Source: Nocardiopsis mwathae
GTDB taxonomy: Bacteria > Actinomycetota > Actinomycetes > Streptosporangiales > Streptosporangiaceae
Assembly: GCF_014201195.1 (NCBI RefSeq)
Contig: NZ_JACHDS010000001.1
Span: 3,658,001 to 3,722,000, forward strand
Length of the DNA: 64,000 nucleotides
Direction of reading: 5' to 3'
How positions within the stretch are numbered: the stretch's first letter is position 1; the number at the start of each line of letters is the position of its first letter. The notes beneath the pieces are model-generated. The model did not search any database. It was given only the letters and a program-made list of their open reading frames with translations, and had not been told where the DNA came from. Below, in pieces: positions 1 to 7,970 of the stretch. The position numbers were made by a program, and so were the translations under genes.

Positions 1-1602
1 CTGGGCATGTTCGGGATCCAGCGCATCCACCTGCTGCGCGACGTCATGATCCTGGCCGGGGCCGGGGTGGGCGGCGGCTCGCTCAACTACGCGAACACGC
101 TGTACGAGCCGCTGGACGACTTCTACTCCGACCCGCAGTGGCGGGACATCACCGACTGGCGCGCCGAGCTGGCCCCCTACTACGACCAGGCCAAGCGGAT
201 GCTGGGGGTGCGCACCAACCCGACCATGACGCCGCACGACGTGCACCTGAAGCAGGTCGCCGAGGACATGGGGGTGGGCCACACCTTCCGGCTCGCGCCC
301 GTGGGCGTGCACTTCGGCGACGGGCGCGACGGTGCCGCGGAGTCGGCGGCCGAGCCGGGAAGCCTGGTCGGCGATCCCTACTTCGGCGGGGCCGGGCCCA
401 AGCGGCGCGCGTGCATCGAGTGCGGCGAGTGCATGACCGGCTGCCGCCACGGCGCCAAGAACATGCTCACCGAGAACTACCTGTACTTCGCCGAGCGCAA
501 GGGCGCCGCCATCCACCCGATGACCACGGTCGAGCGGCTGCGCGAGCGCCCGGCCGCGCGCGGCGGAGGCTACGCGGTGGACACCCTGGTGACGGGCGCA
601 CCGCGGCGCAAGGAGAACGCGCGCACGTTCACCGCCCGCCAGGTCGTCGTCGCCGCCGGGACCTACGGCACCCAGCGCCTCCTGCACGCCATGCGCGACC
701 AGGGGCTGCTCCCCCGCATCTCCGACCGGCTCGGAACCCTGACCCGCACCAACTCCGAGGCGATCAACGGGGCCATGACCCGCAGCGTCGACCCGCCCGA
801 GGACTTCAGCCGGGGCGTGGCCATCACCTCCTCCATCCACCCCGACCATCGCACCCACGTCGAGCCCGTGCGCTACGGCAAGGGCTCCAACGCCATGGGG
901 CTGCTGGCGACCATCCAGGTGCCCGGCGGCGGTCCCGCCCCGCGCTGGATGAACTTCCTGCTCCGGGCGGCCCGACACCCCTACGTCTTCGCGCGCAGCT
1001 TCTCGGTGCGGCGCTTCTCCGAGCGCAGCATCATCGGGCTGATCATGCAGTCCCTGGACAACTCGCTGACCACCTACACCAAGCGGGGGCTCCTGGGCGG
1101 GCGCACCCTGACGTCGCGCCAGGGCCACGGCGAGCCGAACCCGACCTGGATCCCGCAGGGCCAGGAGGTGATGAGCCGGCTGGCCGAGCGCATCGACGGG
1201 TTCCCCGGCGGCACCGTGGGCGAGATCGCCAACATCCCGCTGACCGCGCACTTCCTGGGCGGCTGCCCGATCGGTGGGAGCCCCGACGAGGGCGTGGTGG
1301 ACCCCTACCACCGCCTCTTCGGCCACCCGGGGGTGCACGTGGTCGACGGGTCGGCGGTCTCCGCCAACCTCGGAGTGAACCCCTCACTGACGATCACCGC
1401 GCAGGCCGAGCGGGCGATGTCGTTCTGGCCGAACAGGGGCGAGCAGGACCCGCGCCCCGCACCGGGCACCGCCTACCGGCGGGTGGACCCCGTCCACCCG
1501 CACGACCCGGCCGTACCCGCGGGCGCCTTCGCCGAGCTGCGCTTCGGCCGCAGCCTGACGCTGGAGGTCGTGGACGCGCCCGACCAGCGAGCCCACCACT
1601 GA
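1..1602 (+). CDS. GMC-family FAD oxidoreductase, 5' truncated by window edge
   Basis: The frame is already open at base 1, so the N-terminus with the FAD-binding GxGxxG lies outside the window. What remains is the body of a glucose-methanol-choline oxidoreductase of the cholesterol-oxidase-like branch. The glycine-rich GAGVGGGSLNYAN is typical of the family. A cysteine cluster CIECGECMTGC at about bases 412-444 marks the subgroup with a ferredoxin-like insert. The C-terminus has HFLGG and NPSLTITAQAE, which carry the active-site His/Asn region. Family members oxidise alcohols of sterols or other lipophilic compounds with FAD. The gene converges on the MerR gene, with a strong hairpin between them. 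Its place beside SDR, diiron and flavin oxygenase genes suggests a shared oxidation pathway; the substrate is unknown. Confidence 0.87.
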   Translation: MGMFGIQRIHLLRDVMILAGAGVGGGSLNYANTLYEPLDDFYSDPQWRDITDWRAELAPYYDQAKRMLGVRTNPTMTPHDVHLKQVAEDMGVGHTFRLAPVGVHFGDGRDGAAESAAEPGSLVGDPYFGGAGPKRRACIECGECMTGCRHGAKNMLTENYLYFAERKGAAIHPMTTVERLRERPAARGGGYAVDTLVTGAPRRKENARTFTARQVVVAAGTYGTQRLLHAMRDQGLLPRISDRLGTLTRTNSEAINGAMTRSVDPPEDFSRGVAITSSIHPDHRTHVEPVRYGKGSNAMGLLATIQVPGGGPAPRWMNFLLRAARHPYVFARSFSVRRFSERSIIGLIMQSLDNSLTTYTKRGLLGGRTLTSRQGHGEPNPTWIPQGQEVMSRLAERIDGFPGGTVGEIANIPLTAHFLGGCPIGGSPDEGVVDPYHRLFGHPGVHVVDGSAVSANLGVNPSLTITAQAERAMSFWPNRGEQDPRPAPGTAYRRVDPVHPHDPAVPAGAFAELRFGRSLTLEVVDAPDQRAHH

Positions 1603-1627
1603 ACTTCCACCGGCGATGTCACCGGTT

Positions 1628-1697
1628 CCCCGTTGATCTCGGCGAAGTGCACCGGAAATCGCCGATCATTCGGTGCACTGCGCGGAGATCAACGGGG
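1628..1697. terminator. Bidirectional hairpin terminator between GMC and MerR genes
   Basis: Outer arms CCCCGTTGATCTC (1628-1640) and GAGATCAACGGGG (1685-1697) pair perfectly. Inside them 1641-1654 pairs with 1671-1684 at 12 of 14 positions, leaving a 16-nt loop. The hairpin lies between convergent gene ends, as expected for a shared terminator. The outer foot recurs in the hairpin at 6588-6653. Confidence 0.7.
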
Positions 1698-1708
1698 GCG
1701 GGTCGGGG

Positions 1709-2485
1709 TCAGGCGGGGTTCTGCTGCTCCGGCTCCTCCGCGTTCTCGGTGCCCAGGTGCTCCAGGACGTCGGCGAAGTGATCGCCCATCGCGTCGTTGA
1801 GGTGCCGGGCCATGGACCTGGCGAGCATCGCGTCCACCGCGGTCTCGGCGAGCGGGCGCAGGCGGCGGACCAGGGCGGCGGCCTCGGCGACGTCCTGGCC
1901 GGCGAGGATGCCTTCGGGAGCGTGCCGGGCGAGGATGTGCTCGGCGACGGTGTGCACGAGTTCACCGGCCGCCGTGTCGACGCGGCCCCACAGCCGCTCG
2001 GCGATGTCGAGCACCGTGGCGACGCTCATGCCGGCGGCGACGAGCTCGGCGCCGGCGTTGAGTAGCCGCGGGCTGGGCACGCGGAACCGGATGCCCTCGC
2101 GTTCGATCAGGCCGAGGCGGAGCGCGCGGGCGATGTTGGGCGGGGTGATCTCGCCGTTGAACAGCTGGCTGAGTTCGGCGACGGTGATGTAGGTGGGGAT
2201 CTCGTCCGACCACGGATCGCCCACGGCCGACTCGAAGCCGAGGATGTCGTTGAGGTCGCCGCCCCGCTCCCACACCGTGACGAGCTCATGGATGTTGGCG
2301 AAGGTGTACCCGCGTTTCAGCAGTTGGCCGATCAGCCGCAGCCGTGCGAGGTGCGCCTCCGTGTAGATGCCCACGCGCCCTTCGCGGCGCGGTGGCGAGA
2401 GCAGCCCCCGGTCCTGGTAGACGCGGACGTTGCGCACGGTGGTCTCGGCAAGCCGGGCGAGCTCATCGATGCGGTATTCGGCCAT
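1709..2485 (-). CDS. MerR-family transcriptional regulator
   Basis: The protein has 258 residues. It opens with a MerR winged helix-turn-helix (residues 3-70; IDELARLAETTVRNVRVYQD followed by GLLSPPRREGRVGIYTEAHL), then a second helix-turn-helix-like stretch around YITVAELSQLF and a helical C-terminal region of unknown ligand. No paired cysteines typical of metal-sensing MerR proteins are evident, so an organic ligand is more likely. The gene is divergent from the SDR/oxygenase run and shares with it a 166-bp intergenic region containing a palindrome, which makes local control of that run likely. The ATG at 2485 begins directly at the conserved domain. Confidence 0.88.
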   Translation of the reverse strand: MAEYRIDELARLAETTVRNVRVYQDRGLLSPPRREGRVGIYTEAHLARLRLIGQLLKRGYTFANIHELVTVWERGGDLNDILGFESAVGDPWSDEIPTYITVAELSQLFNGEITPPNIARALRLGLIEREGIRFRVPSPRLLNAGAELVAAGMSVATVLDIAERLWGRVDTAAGELVHTVAEHILARHAPEGILAGQDVAEAAALVRRLRPLAETAVDAMLARSMARHLNDAMGDHFADVLEHLGTENAEEPEQQNPA

Positions 2486-2580
2486 GCGTCCACCTTATGG
2501 ACCGCGGGAAGCGCGTGCTCGCCCGTCGGGCACGGCGTCGCGGACCGTGCCCGGACCGGATCCTCCGCAACTCGGCGAAC

Positions 2581-2615
2581 TTGACCCATTGCATCGTGAC
2601 AATGACCATTGTAAC
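2581..2615 (+). promoter_or_regulatory. Candidate promoter and MerR operator for the SDR operon
   Basis: TTGACC at 2581-2586 resembles a -35 box. Downstream is a palindrome, GTgACAATG (2596-2604) and CATTGTaAC (2607-2615), separated by two bases with one mismatched pair. CATTGT at 2607-2612 would be a weak -10 at a 20-bp spacing; 19-20 bp spacers are characteristic of MerR-activated promoters. Assignment to the adjacent MerR gene is inferred from position. Confidence 0.45.
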
Positions 2616-2651
2616 GTTCAGCCAACGCACAACGTGTGGAGGAGGTCACAT

Positions 2652-3521
2652 ATGCCAGCTGCGACACCGCGGCGCCTGAGGGCACTGCGCACCCTGGAGG
2701 GACGCACCGCGATCGTCACCGGCGCCTCCGGCGCCTTCGGCGGCGCCACCGTCCAGGTCCTGCGCCACCTCGGCGCCCACGTCGTCGGCATCGACCGCAA
2801 ATCCACCGACGACACCGTCCTCGCCTGCGACATCACCGACGACGAGCAGGTCCGGGCGGTCGTTCCCGAGGCGGTCGACCGGCTCGGCGGCCACCTGGAC
2901 CGGCTCATCCACTACGCCGGGGTCGGCCCCGCCGTCGACGTCGGCGCCGCCCCTGACAGCCACGTGCACGAGGCGCTTGAGGTCAACCTCCTGGGCGCCT
3001 GGCGCGTCACCGCCGCCGCCATGCCGGCGCTGCTCCGCCGCCGGGGCCGGGTGATCCTCACCGCGTCCCTCCTCTCCGGTCTCCCCCTCCCCTTCGCCGG
3101 GGCCTACACCGTCTCCAAGCGCGCGCTCACCGCCTACGCCGACACCGTGCGCGCCGAGTACGGCACCCACATCGGCGTCACCACCGTCTACCCCGGATAC
3201 GTCGACACCCCCATCCACGACAGCTCACGCGCCGCCGGCGTCTGCCTGGACGGCCTGGTCCCTCCCGAACTCGCGCGCCACACGGTCATGCGGGTGGTGC
3301 ACGCCGCCGCCGCGGCCCGACCGCCGCGCGACCTCGCCTCCACCGGCTTCGGCACCGCCGTCCTGCGCTTCACCCGGCACTGCCCCGGCGTCACCGACCG
3401 GCTCGCCGCCGCCCAGATCTCCGACCTCGTGCGCTGCGGCCACTTCGGCGACGCCGAAATCGCCCGCGGCCTGCACGAACGCCACGGCTCGCCGCTCGCG
3501 GCCGCCTCCGCGGCCCCCTGA
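2652..3521 (+). CDS. Short-chain dehydrogenase/reductase (SDR)
   Basis: This 289-residue classical SDR has the cofactor motif TGASGAFG at residues 23-30, the NAG-like YAGVG, and the catalytic YTVSK. It would interconvert an alcohol and a carbonyl with NAD(P). I chose ATG 2652 because GGAGGAGG lies just upstream; longer readings lack a ribosome site and run into the regulator's promoter region. It is the first gene of a rightward run with the AurF-like oxygenase (39 bp later), the flavin monooxygenase and DUF4873. Similar sets occur in mycobacteria and other actinomycetes next to oxygenases acting on lipids. An oxidation step on the oxygenase product is plausible; the substrate is not shown. 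Confidence 0.88.
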   Translation: MPAATPRRLRALRTLEGRTAIVTGASGAFGGATVQVLRHLGAHVVGIDRKSTDDTVLACDITDDEQVRAVVPEAVDRLGGHLDRLIHYAGVGPAVDVGAAPDSHVHEALEVNLLGAWRVTAAAMPALLRRRGRVILTASLLSGLPLPFAGAYTVSKRALTAYADTVRAEYGTHIGVTTVYPGYVDTPIHDSSRAAGVCLDGLVPPELARHTVMRVVHAAAAARPPRDLASTGFGTAVLRFTRHCPGVTDRLAAAQISDLVRCGHFGDAEIARGLHERHGSPLAAASAAP

Positions 3522-3560
3522 CCGCCCCAGCCCGCTCGACGCCCCACTGGAGTACCCGCC

Positions 3561-4511
3561 ATGACCGTTCAGGACGAGCCACGGATCACCGACCGCGAGG
3601 ACATCGCCAAGCGCCTGCTGCGCTCCTCTGCCAAGGCGTCCTTCGACCCGCTGGTGGAGATCGACTGGGACGCCCCCATCGACCGCGACCGCTACGCGAC
3701 CCGCCCGGAACGGGTCTCCCTGTACGGCACCGAGTTGTGGGAGCGCCTCACCGAAGAGCAGCGCAAGGAGCTCAGCCGCCACGAGGTCGCCAGCATCGCC
3801 AGCATCGGCATCTGGTTCGAGACCATCCTCATGCAGATGCTGGTCCGGCACGCCTACGACCGGGACCCCACCTCCAACCACGTGCAGTACGCCTACACCG
3901 AGATCGCCGACGAGTGCCGCCACTCGGTCATGTTCGCCAAGATGGTGGGCAAACTCGGCGCGCCCCACTACAAGCTCGACCCCGTGACGCAGTTCCTCGG
4001 CCGCGTCTTCAAGTCGATCGCGCACGGGCCGCTGATCTTCGGCGGGGCGCTGTTCGTCGAGGAGATCCTGGACCAGATCCAGCGCGAGGCCATGGTCGAC
4101 GAGAGCCTGGAGCCGCTGGTGCGCGCCGTCTCCCGCATCCACGTCGTGGAGGAGGCCCGGCACATGCGCTACGCCCGCGAGGAGTTCGCCCGCACCTGGC
4201 AGCGGCACAACCCCGTGGCCCGGGCCTACAGCAGGCTCGTCCTCGGCCTGGTCGTCTACTACTCCACGACCCGGCTGATCAACCCCCGGGCCTACGCCCA
4301 CGTCGGCCTGGACCCGCGCGAGGCGCGCCGTGCGGCGCGCCGCAACCCCCACTGGATCGACACCAAGACCTGGGCCGCGCGCAAGGTCGTGGCGACCCTC
4401 GGCGGCGCCGGAGCGATCTCCGGCCCCGGCAGGTACTTCTGGCGCAAGGCCGGCCTGCTGGGACGCCCGGGGAACCGCCCGGCCGTGCCCACCCGCGCCG
4501 CGGCCCGATGA
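3561..4511 (+). CDS. AurF-like non-haem diiron oxygenase
   Basis: This 316-residue protein belongs to the ferritin-like diiron family typified by AurF, which N-oxygenates p-aminobenzoate. Metal-ligand motifs are visible: E114-x3-E118-x2-H121 (EIADECRH) and E197-E198-x2-H201 (EEARH), plus an earlier helix with candidate ligands around residues 75-90 (HEVASIASIGIWFETILMQ). It therefore probably activates O2 at a diiron centre. Its partners here, an SDR and a Baeyer-Villiger-like flavoprotein, point to oxidation of a lipid or aromatic rather than a complete antibiotic pathway, since no synthase genes are nearby. The ATG follows a CTGGAG ribosome site. Confidence 0.87.
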   Translation: MTVQDEPRITDREDIAKRLLRSSAKASFDPLVEIDWDAPIDRDRYATRPERVSLYGTELWERLTEEQRKELSRHEVASIASIGIWFETILMQMLVRHAYDRDPTSNHVQYAYTEIADECRHSVMFAKMVGKLGAPHYKLDPVTQFLGRVFKSIAHGPLIFGGALFVEEILDQIQREAMVDESLEPLVRAVSRIHVVEEARHMRYAREEFARTWQRHNPVARAYSRLVLGLVVYYSTTRLINPRAYAHVGLDPREARRAARRNPHWIDTKTWAARKVVATLGGAGAISGPGRYFWRKAGLLGRPGNRPAVPTRAAAR

Positions 4512-4609
4512 GACCGCCGGCCCGGAGACCCATGCGCCGGGGGTCCGGGCCGGCTTCCCCCTTCCTCCTTCCCCTGCCCCCTCCCCCCCTTGTGAGAGGA
4601 TCCGTCGCC

Positions 4610-6148
4610 GTGACCGAACAGGAGACGACGCCCCCGCACCACCGGGTCGCCATCATCGGCACCGGGTTCGCGGGCATCGGAATGGCGGTCCGCCTCAAGC
4701 GGGCCGGGCTGCACGACCTGGTGCTGCTGGAGCGGGCCGACGACATCGGCGGCACCTGGCGCGACAACACCTACCCCGGCGCCACCTGCGACGTGCCGTC
4801 CCACCTCTACTCCTTCTCGTTCGCGCCCAACCCCGGTTGGAGCCGCAGCTTCTCCCCGCAACCGGAGATCTGGGACTACCTGCGCCGCGTGGCCAAGGAC
4901 GAGGACGTCGTCCGGCACGTCCGGTTCCACCACGAAGTGACGGCCGCCCACTGGGAACCCGGCGCCAACCGCTGGCGGGTGGAGACCACCGGCGGCACCA
5001 TCACCGCCCAGTTCCTGGTCAGCGGGTCGGGCGCGCTGGCCGACCCGGCCACGCCCGACATCCCCGGGATGGACGCGTTCCAGGGCACGGTGTTCCACTC
5101 GGCCACCTGGAACCACGACCACGACCTGAGCGGGCGCAGCGTCGCCGTCATCGGCACCGGCGCCTCCGCGATCCAGTTCGTGCCGCAGATCCAGCCGAAG
5201 GTCGGCGCCCTCCACCTCTTCCAGCGCACCCCGCCGTGGATCATCCCGCGCACCGACCGCGACATCACCCGCGCCGAGAGCTGGCTCTTCCACCACCTGC
5301 CCGTCACCCAGCAGGTCGCCCGCAAGAGCATCTACTGGGCGCGGGAGAACTACGTCTTCGGCTTCGTGAAGAACCCGCGGCTGATGAAGCTCGTCGCCCG
5401 GCTCGCCACCGCGCACATGAAGCGGCAGGTCCACGACCCCGCGCTGCGCGCCAAGCTGACGCCGTCCTACCTGCCGGGCTGCAAGCGGATCCTGATCTCC
5501 AACGACTACTACCCCGCGCTGACCCGGCCCAACGTCTCGGTGGTCACCGACGGGATCGCCGAGGTGCGGCCGAACTCGATCGTCAGCAGCGACGGCACCG
5601 AGCGCGAGGTGGACACCGTCATCTTCGGCACGGGCTTCCGCGTCACCGACATCCCCATCGCCCACCGCGTCTTCGACGGCGACGGCGTCTCGCTGGCCGA
5701 GCACTGGGGCGGCGACGGGGAGGACGCCCAGGCACTGCGCGGCACCACCGTCGCCGGCTTCCCCAACCTGTTCGTGCTGGCCGGTCCGAACACCGGGCCG
5801 GGGCACACCTCGCAGGTCTTCCTGATCGAGGCGCAGATCAACTACGCGATGTCCGCGCTGCGCTACGCCTGCCGCAACCGGATCGACCGGCTCGTCCCCC
5901 GCCCCGAGGCGCAGGCCGCCTACTGCGCGCGGGTGCAGCGCAAGATGCGCGGGACGGTGTGGGTCACCGGCGGCTGCGACAGCTGGTACCTCAACTCCCA
6001 GGGCCGCAACACCACGCTGTGGCCCGGGTTCAGCTGGGAGTTCGCGCTGCGGACCCGCCGCTTCGACCCGGGCGAGTACCACCTGCGCAGGGAGGCGGCC
6101 TCGGCCCGCGCGCGCAAGGGGAGCGCCGTGTCGGGAGCAGGCCGATGA
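4610..6148 (+). CDS. FAD-dependent monooxygenase, Baeyer-Villiger/FMO type
   Basis: The protein has 512 residues starting at GTG 4610, preceded by GAGAGGA; an in-frame GTG at 4592 is less well placed. The first Rossmann motif GTGFAG (residues 17-22) binds FAD and a second, GTGASA, near residue 185 binds NADPH. Between them FQGTVFHSATWN (157-168) matches the Baeyer-Villiger fingerprint FxGxxxHxxxW, with Asn where Pro or Asp is usual. Such enzymes insert oxygen into ketones or hydroxylate lipophilic compounds. It lies 98 bp after the diiron oxygenase and its stop overlaps the DUF4873 start by 4 bp, so the two are probably translationally coupled. Confidence 0.9.
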   Translation: MTEQETTPPHHRVAIIGTGFAGIGMAVRLKRAGLHDLVLLERADDIGGTWRDNTYPGATCDVPSHLYSFSFAPNPGWSRSFSPQPEIWDYLRRVAKDEDVVRHVRFHHEVTAAHWEPGANRWRVETTGGTITAQFLVSGSGALADPATPDIPGMDAFQGTVFHSATWNHDHDLSGRSVAVIGTGASAIQFVPQIQPKVGALHLFQRTPPWIIPRTDRDITRAESWLFHHLPVTQQVARKSIYWARENYVFGFVKNPRLMKLVARLATAHMKRQVHDPALRAKLTPSYLPGCKRILISNDYYPALTRPNVSVVTDGIAEVRPNSIVSSDGTEREVDTVIFGTGFRVTDIPIAHRVFDGDGVSLAEHWGGDGEDAQALRGTTVAGFPNLFVLAGPNTGPGHTSQVFLIEAQINYAMSALRYACRNRIDRLVPRPEAQAAYCARVQRKMRGTVWVTGGCDSWYLNSQGRNTTLWPGFSWEFALRTRRFDPGEYHLRREAASARARKGSAVSGAGR

Positions 6149-6495
6149 GCGGCATGGACGCCGATGAGGAGGAGTACCGGGGACCGGTCACCCTCCTCAT
6201 CGGCGGCGCGGAGCCGGACACCGAGCCGGTCAGCGCCACCGTGGACGCGCACCTGGCCGGACACTTCGACCCGCTCACCGGCGGCTACCGGTGGGTGGGG
6301 CGGCTGGCCGCCGACCCGGCGGTGAGCGCCGCGTTCGTGGCCGGGCGCACCCAGGTCACCGTGCGCGCGGCCGACGGCCGCGAGGGGCGCGGGCGGCTCG
6401 GCGAGCCGAACGTCTGGGGCGGTCACACCGTCACCGGGACCGGCACGCCCCCGTTCGCCGTCCCGGAGGTGGATCCGGACGCCGAGGACGCCTGA
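6145..6495 (+). CDS. DUF4873 domain protein
   Basis: This 116-residue soluble protein overlaps the monooxygenase stop in an ATGA. The sequence (YRGPVTLLIGG, HFDPLTGGYRWVGRL, GRLGEPNVWGGHTVTGTGTP) fits DUF4873, a small beta-rich domain that in actinobacteria is often found next to, or fused to, flavin monooxygenases. Its biochemical role is not established. The coupling here suggests it helps the flavoprotein, for instance in substrate binding or stability. It is the last gene of the run and is followed by a very strong hairpin. Frame and start are secure; function is unknown. Confidence 0.8.
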   Translation: MSGMDADEEEYRGPVTLLIGGAEPDTEPVSATVDAHLAGHFDPLTGGYRWVGRLAADPAVSAAFVAGRTQVTVRAADGREGRGRLGEPNVWGGHTVTGTGTPPFAVPEVDPDAEDA

Positions 6496-6587
6496 AGGCG
6501 TCCTCCCGAGACTCGCACCGGGCGGCCGGGATCAGTGAAAAGGCAAGGGGACCGCCGGCCGCCCGGTGCGACCCCGCCCCCGTCTCT

Positions 6588-6653
6588 CCGTTGATCTCGG
6601 GGATATCGGGGTGATACCGGCGAGTATCACCCCGATATCCCCGAGATCAACGG
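6588..6653. terminator. Perfect 30-bp hairpin between convergent genes
   Basis: The arms 6588-6617 and 6624-6653 are perfect reverse complements over 30 bp with a 6-nt loop (CGGCGA). They sit between the ends of the DUF4873 gene and adenosine deaminase, so they can serve both directions. The foot CCGTTGATCTCGG is shared with the 1628-1697 hairpin. There is no U tract, as is usual in high-GC actinomycetes. Confidence 0.75.
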
Positions 6654-6708
6654 GAGGACAGGGGGGAGGACGGCGCCGCCCGCGGACAGGTCCGGTGGGT
6701 GGGTCACC

Positions 6709-7845
6709 TCACCACTGGTCCTCCATGCGGAAGAACGCGGCGCCCACGTGGTCGGTCTGAGCGGCCGCGTACCCGGGCTTGATGGTCCCGTTGATGAGGT
6801 CCAGACGCTCGTCATGGCCGATGAACGCCGACTTCATCGCGTTGACCGTGAACCAGCGCAGGGTGTCCAGGCCGTAGTCGAAGGCCTCGACGAGCCGGGT
6901 GAACTCACCGCTCATCGATGTTCCGTCGAGCAACCGGTTGTCGGTTCCGACGGTGACGCGGAAGCGCAGCCGCCGCAGGACGTCCACCGGGTGGTCGGCG
7001 ATGTCGCGGACCGCGCCCGTGCTCACGCTCGACGTCGGGCACAGCTCCAGGGGGATGCGCTTGTCGCGCACGTAGGCCGCCAGGTCGCCGAGCTTGGCGC
7101 TGCCGTCATCGGCCACCGCGATGTCGTCGACGATGCGCACGGCCTGGCCGAGCCGGTCGGCACCGCACCACTGGATGGCCTCCCAGATGGAGGACAGGCC
7201 GAAGCCCTCACCGGCGTGCAGGGTGAGGTTGAAGTTCTCCCGCTTGATGTACTCGCAGGCGGAGATGTGGCGCGTCGGGGGATACCCGGCCTCGGGGCCG
7301 GCGATGTCGAAGCCCACCACGCCGAGGTGCCGGTAGCGGACGGCGAGGTCGGCGATCTCCAGGGAGTCGGCCGCCTGGCGCATCGCGGTCAGCAGCAGCC
7401 GCACGTCGATACGGCGGCCGAACAGGCGCGCCTTGGCGGTGCCGATCCGCAGGCCCTCCAGGACCGCATCGACGACCTGCTCTCGGGTGAGTCCCTCGCG
7501 GGTGTGCTGCTCGGGGGCGACCTTGACCTCGGCGTAGACGACCCCGTCCTCGGCGAGGTCCTGGGCACACTCGGCGGCGACCCGGCTCAGCGCGGGGGCG
7601 GTCTGCAGCAGGTCCAGGATGGGGGTGAGGCGGGCCAGGTGGGCCTGCTGGGTGCGGACCTCCTCCGGTGCGGTGCGGGCGGCGAACCAGGCGCGCAGCC
7701 GCTCCGGGGCGGTCTCCGGGAGGCCCTGGTAGTCGGACTGCGCGGCGAGGTCGAGCAGGGTGGCGGGGCGCACCCCGCCGTCGAGGTGGTCGTGCAGCAG
7801 CACCTTGGGCAGGCGGCGGATCGTGTCGGTAGCGGGTCGAGTCAT
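6709..7845 (-). CDS. add: Adenosine deaminase
   Basis: The protein has 378 residues, a normal length for the family. Zinc-binding and catalytic motifs are present: LHDHLDGG (H18, H20), LTLHAGEGFG (zinc His and catalytic Glu), ELCPTSSV, and GTDNRLLDG with the zinc/catalytic Asp. It converts adenosine or deoxyadenosine to inosine or deoxyinosine plus ammonia in the cytoplasm, in purine salvage. It is transcribed leftwards and follows the DUF1537 kinase gene after 125 bp. The upstream sequence on its own strand carries GACGAGGAGGACG before the ATG, a good ribosome site. Nothing is unusual in the sequence. Confidence 0.95.
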   Translation of the reverse strand: MTRPATDTIRRLPKVLLHDHLDGGVRPATLLDLAAQSDYQGLPETAPERLRAWFAARTAPEEVRTQQAHLARLTPILDLLQTAPALSRVAAECAQDLAEDGVVYAEVKVAPEQHTREGLTREQVVDAVLEGLRIGTAKARLFGRRIDVRLLLTAMRQAADSLEIADLAVRYRHLGVVGFDIAGPEAGYPPTRHISACEYIKRENFNLTLHAGEGFGLSSIWEAIQWCGADRLGQAVRIVDDIAVADDGSAKLGDLAAYVRDKRIPLELCPTSSVSTGAVRDIADHPVDVLRRLRFRVTVGTDNRLLDGTSMSGEFTRLVEAFDYGLDTLRWFTVNAMKSAFIGHDERLDLINGTIKPGYAAAQTDHVGAAFFRMEDQW

Positions 7846-7970
7846 CGTCCTCCTCGTCGAGGGGTGGGTGAACGTGGATAAATTTCCGCGATTCTAGACG
7901 ATCTGCCCCGGTCGTGCCGCGTCGACGCCCTGTGACTCCCCTCTCCCCGCCCCCGCCCGGGGTGGCGGTG

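Noticed and set aside
4292-6082. Leftward 596-codon frame opposite the oxygenase genes
   Set aside because: Shadow of the AurF-like and flavin monooxygenase genes, which have clear motifs, starts and operon overlaps.
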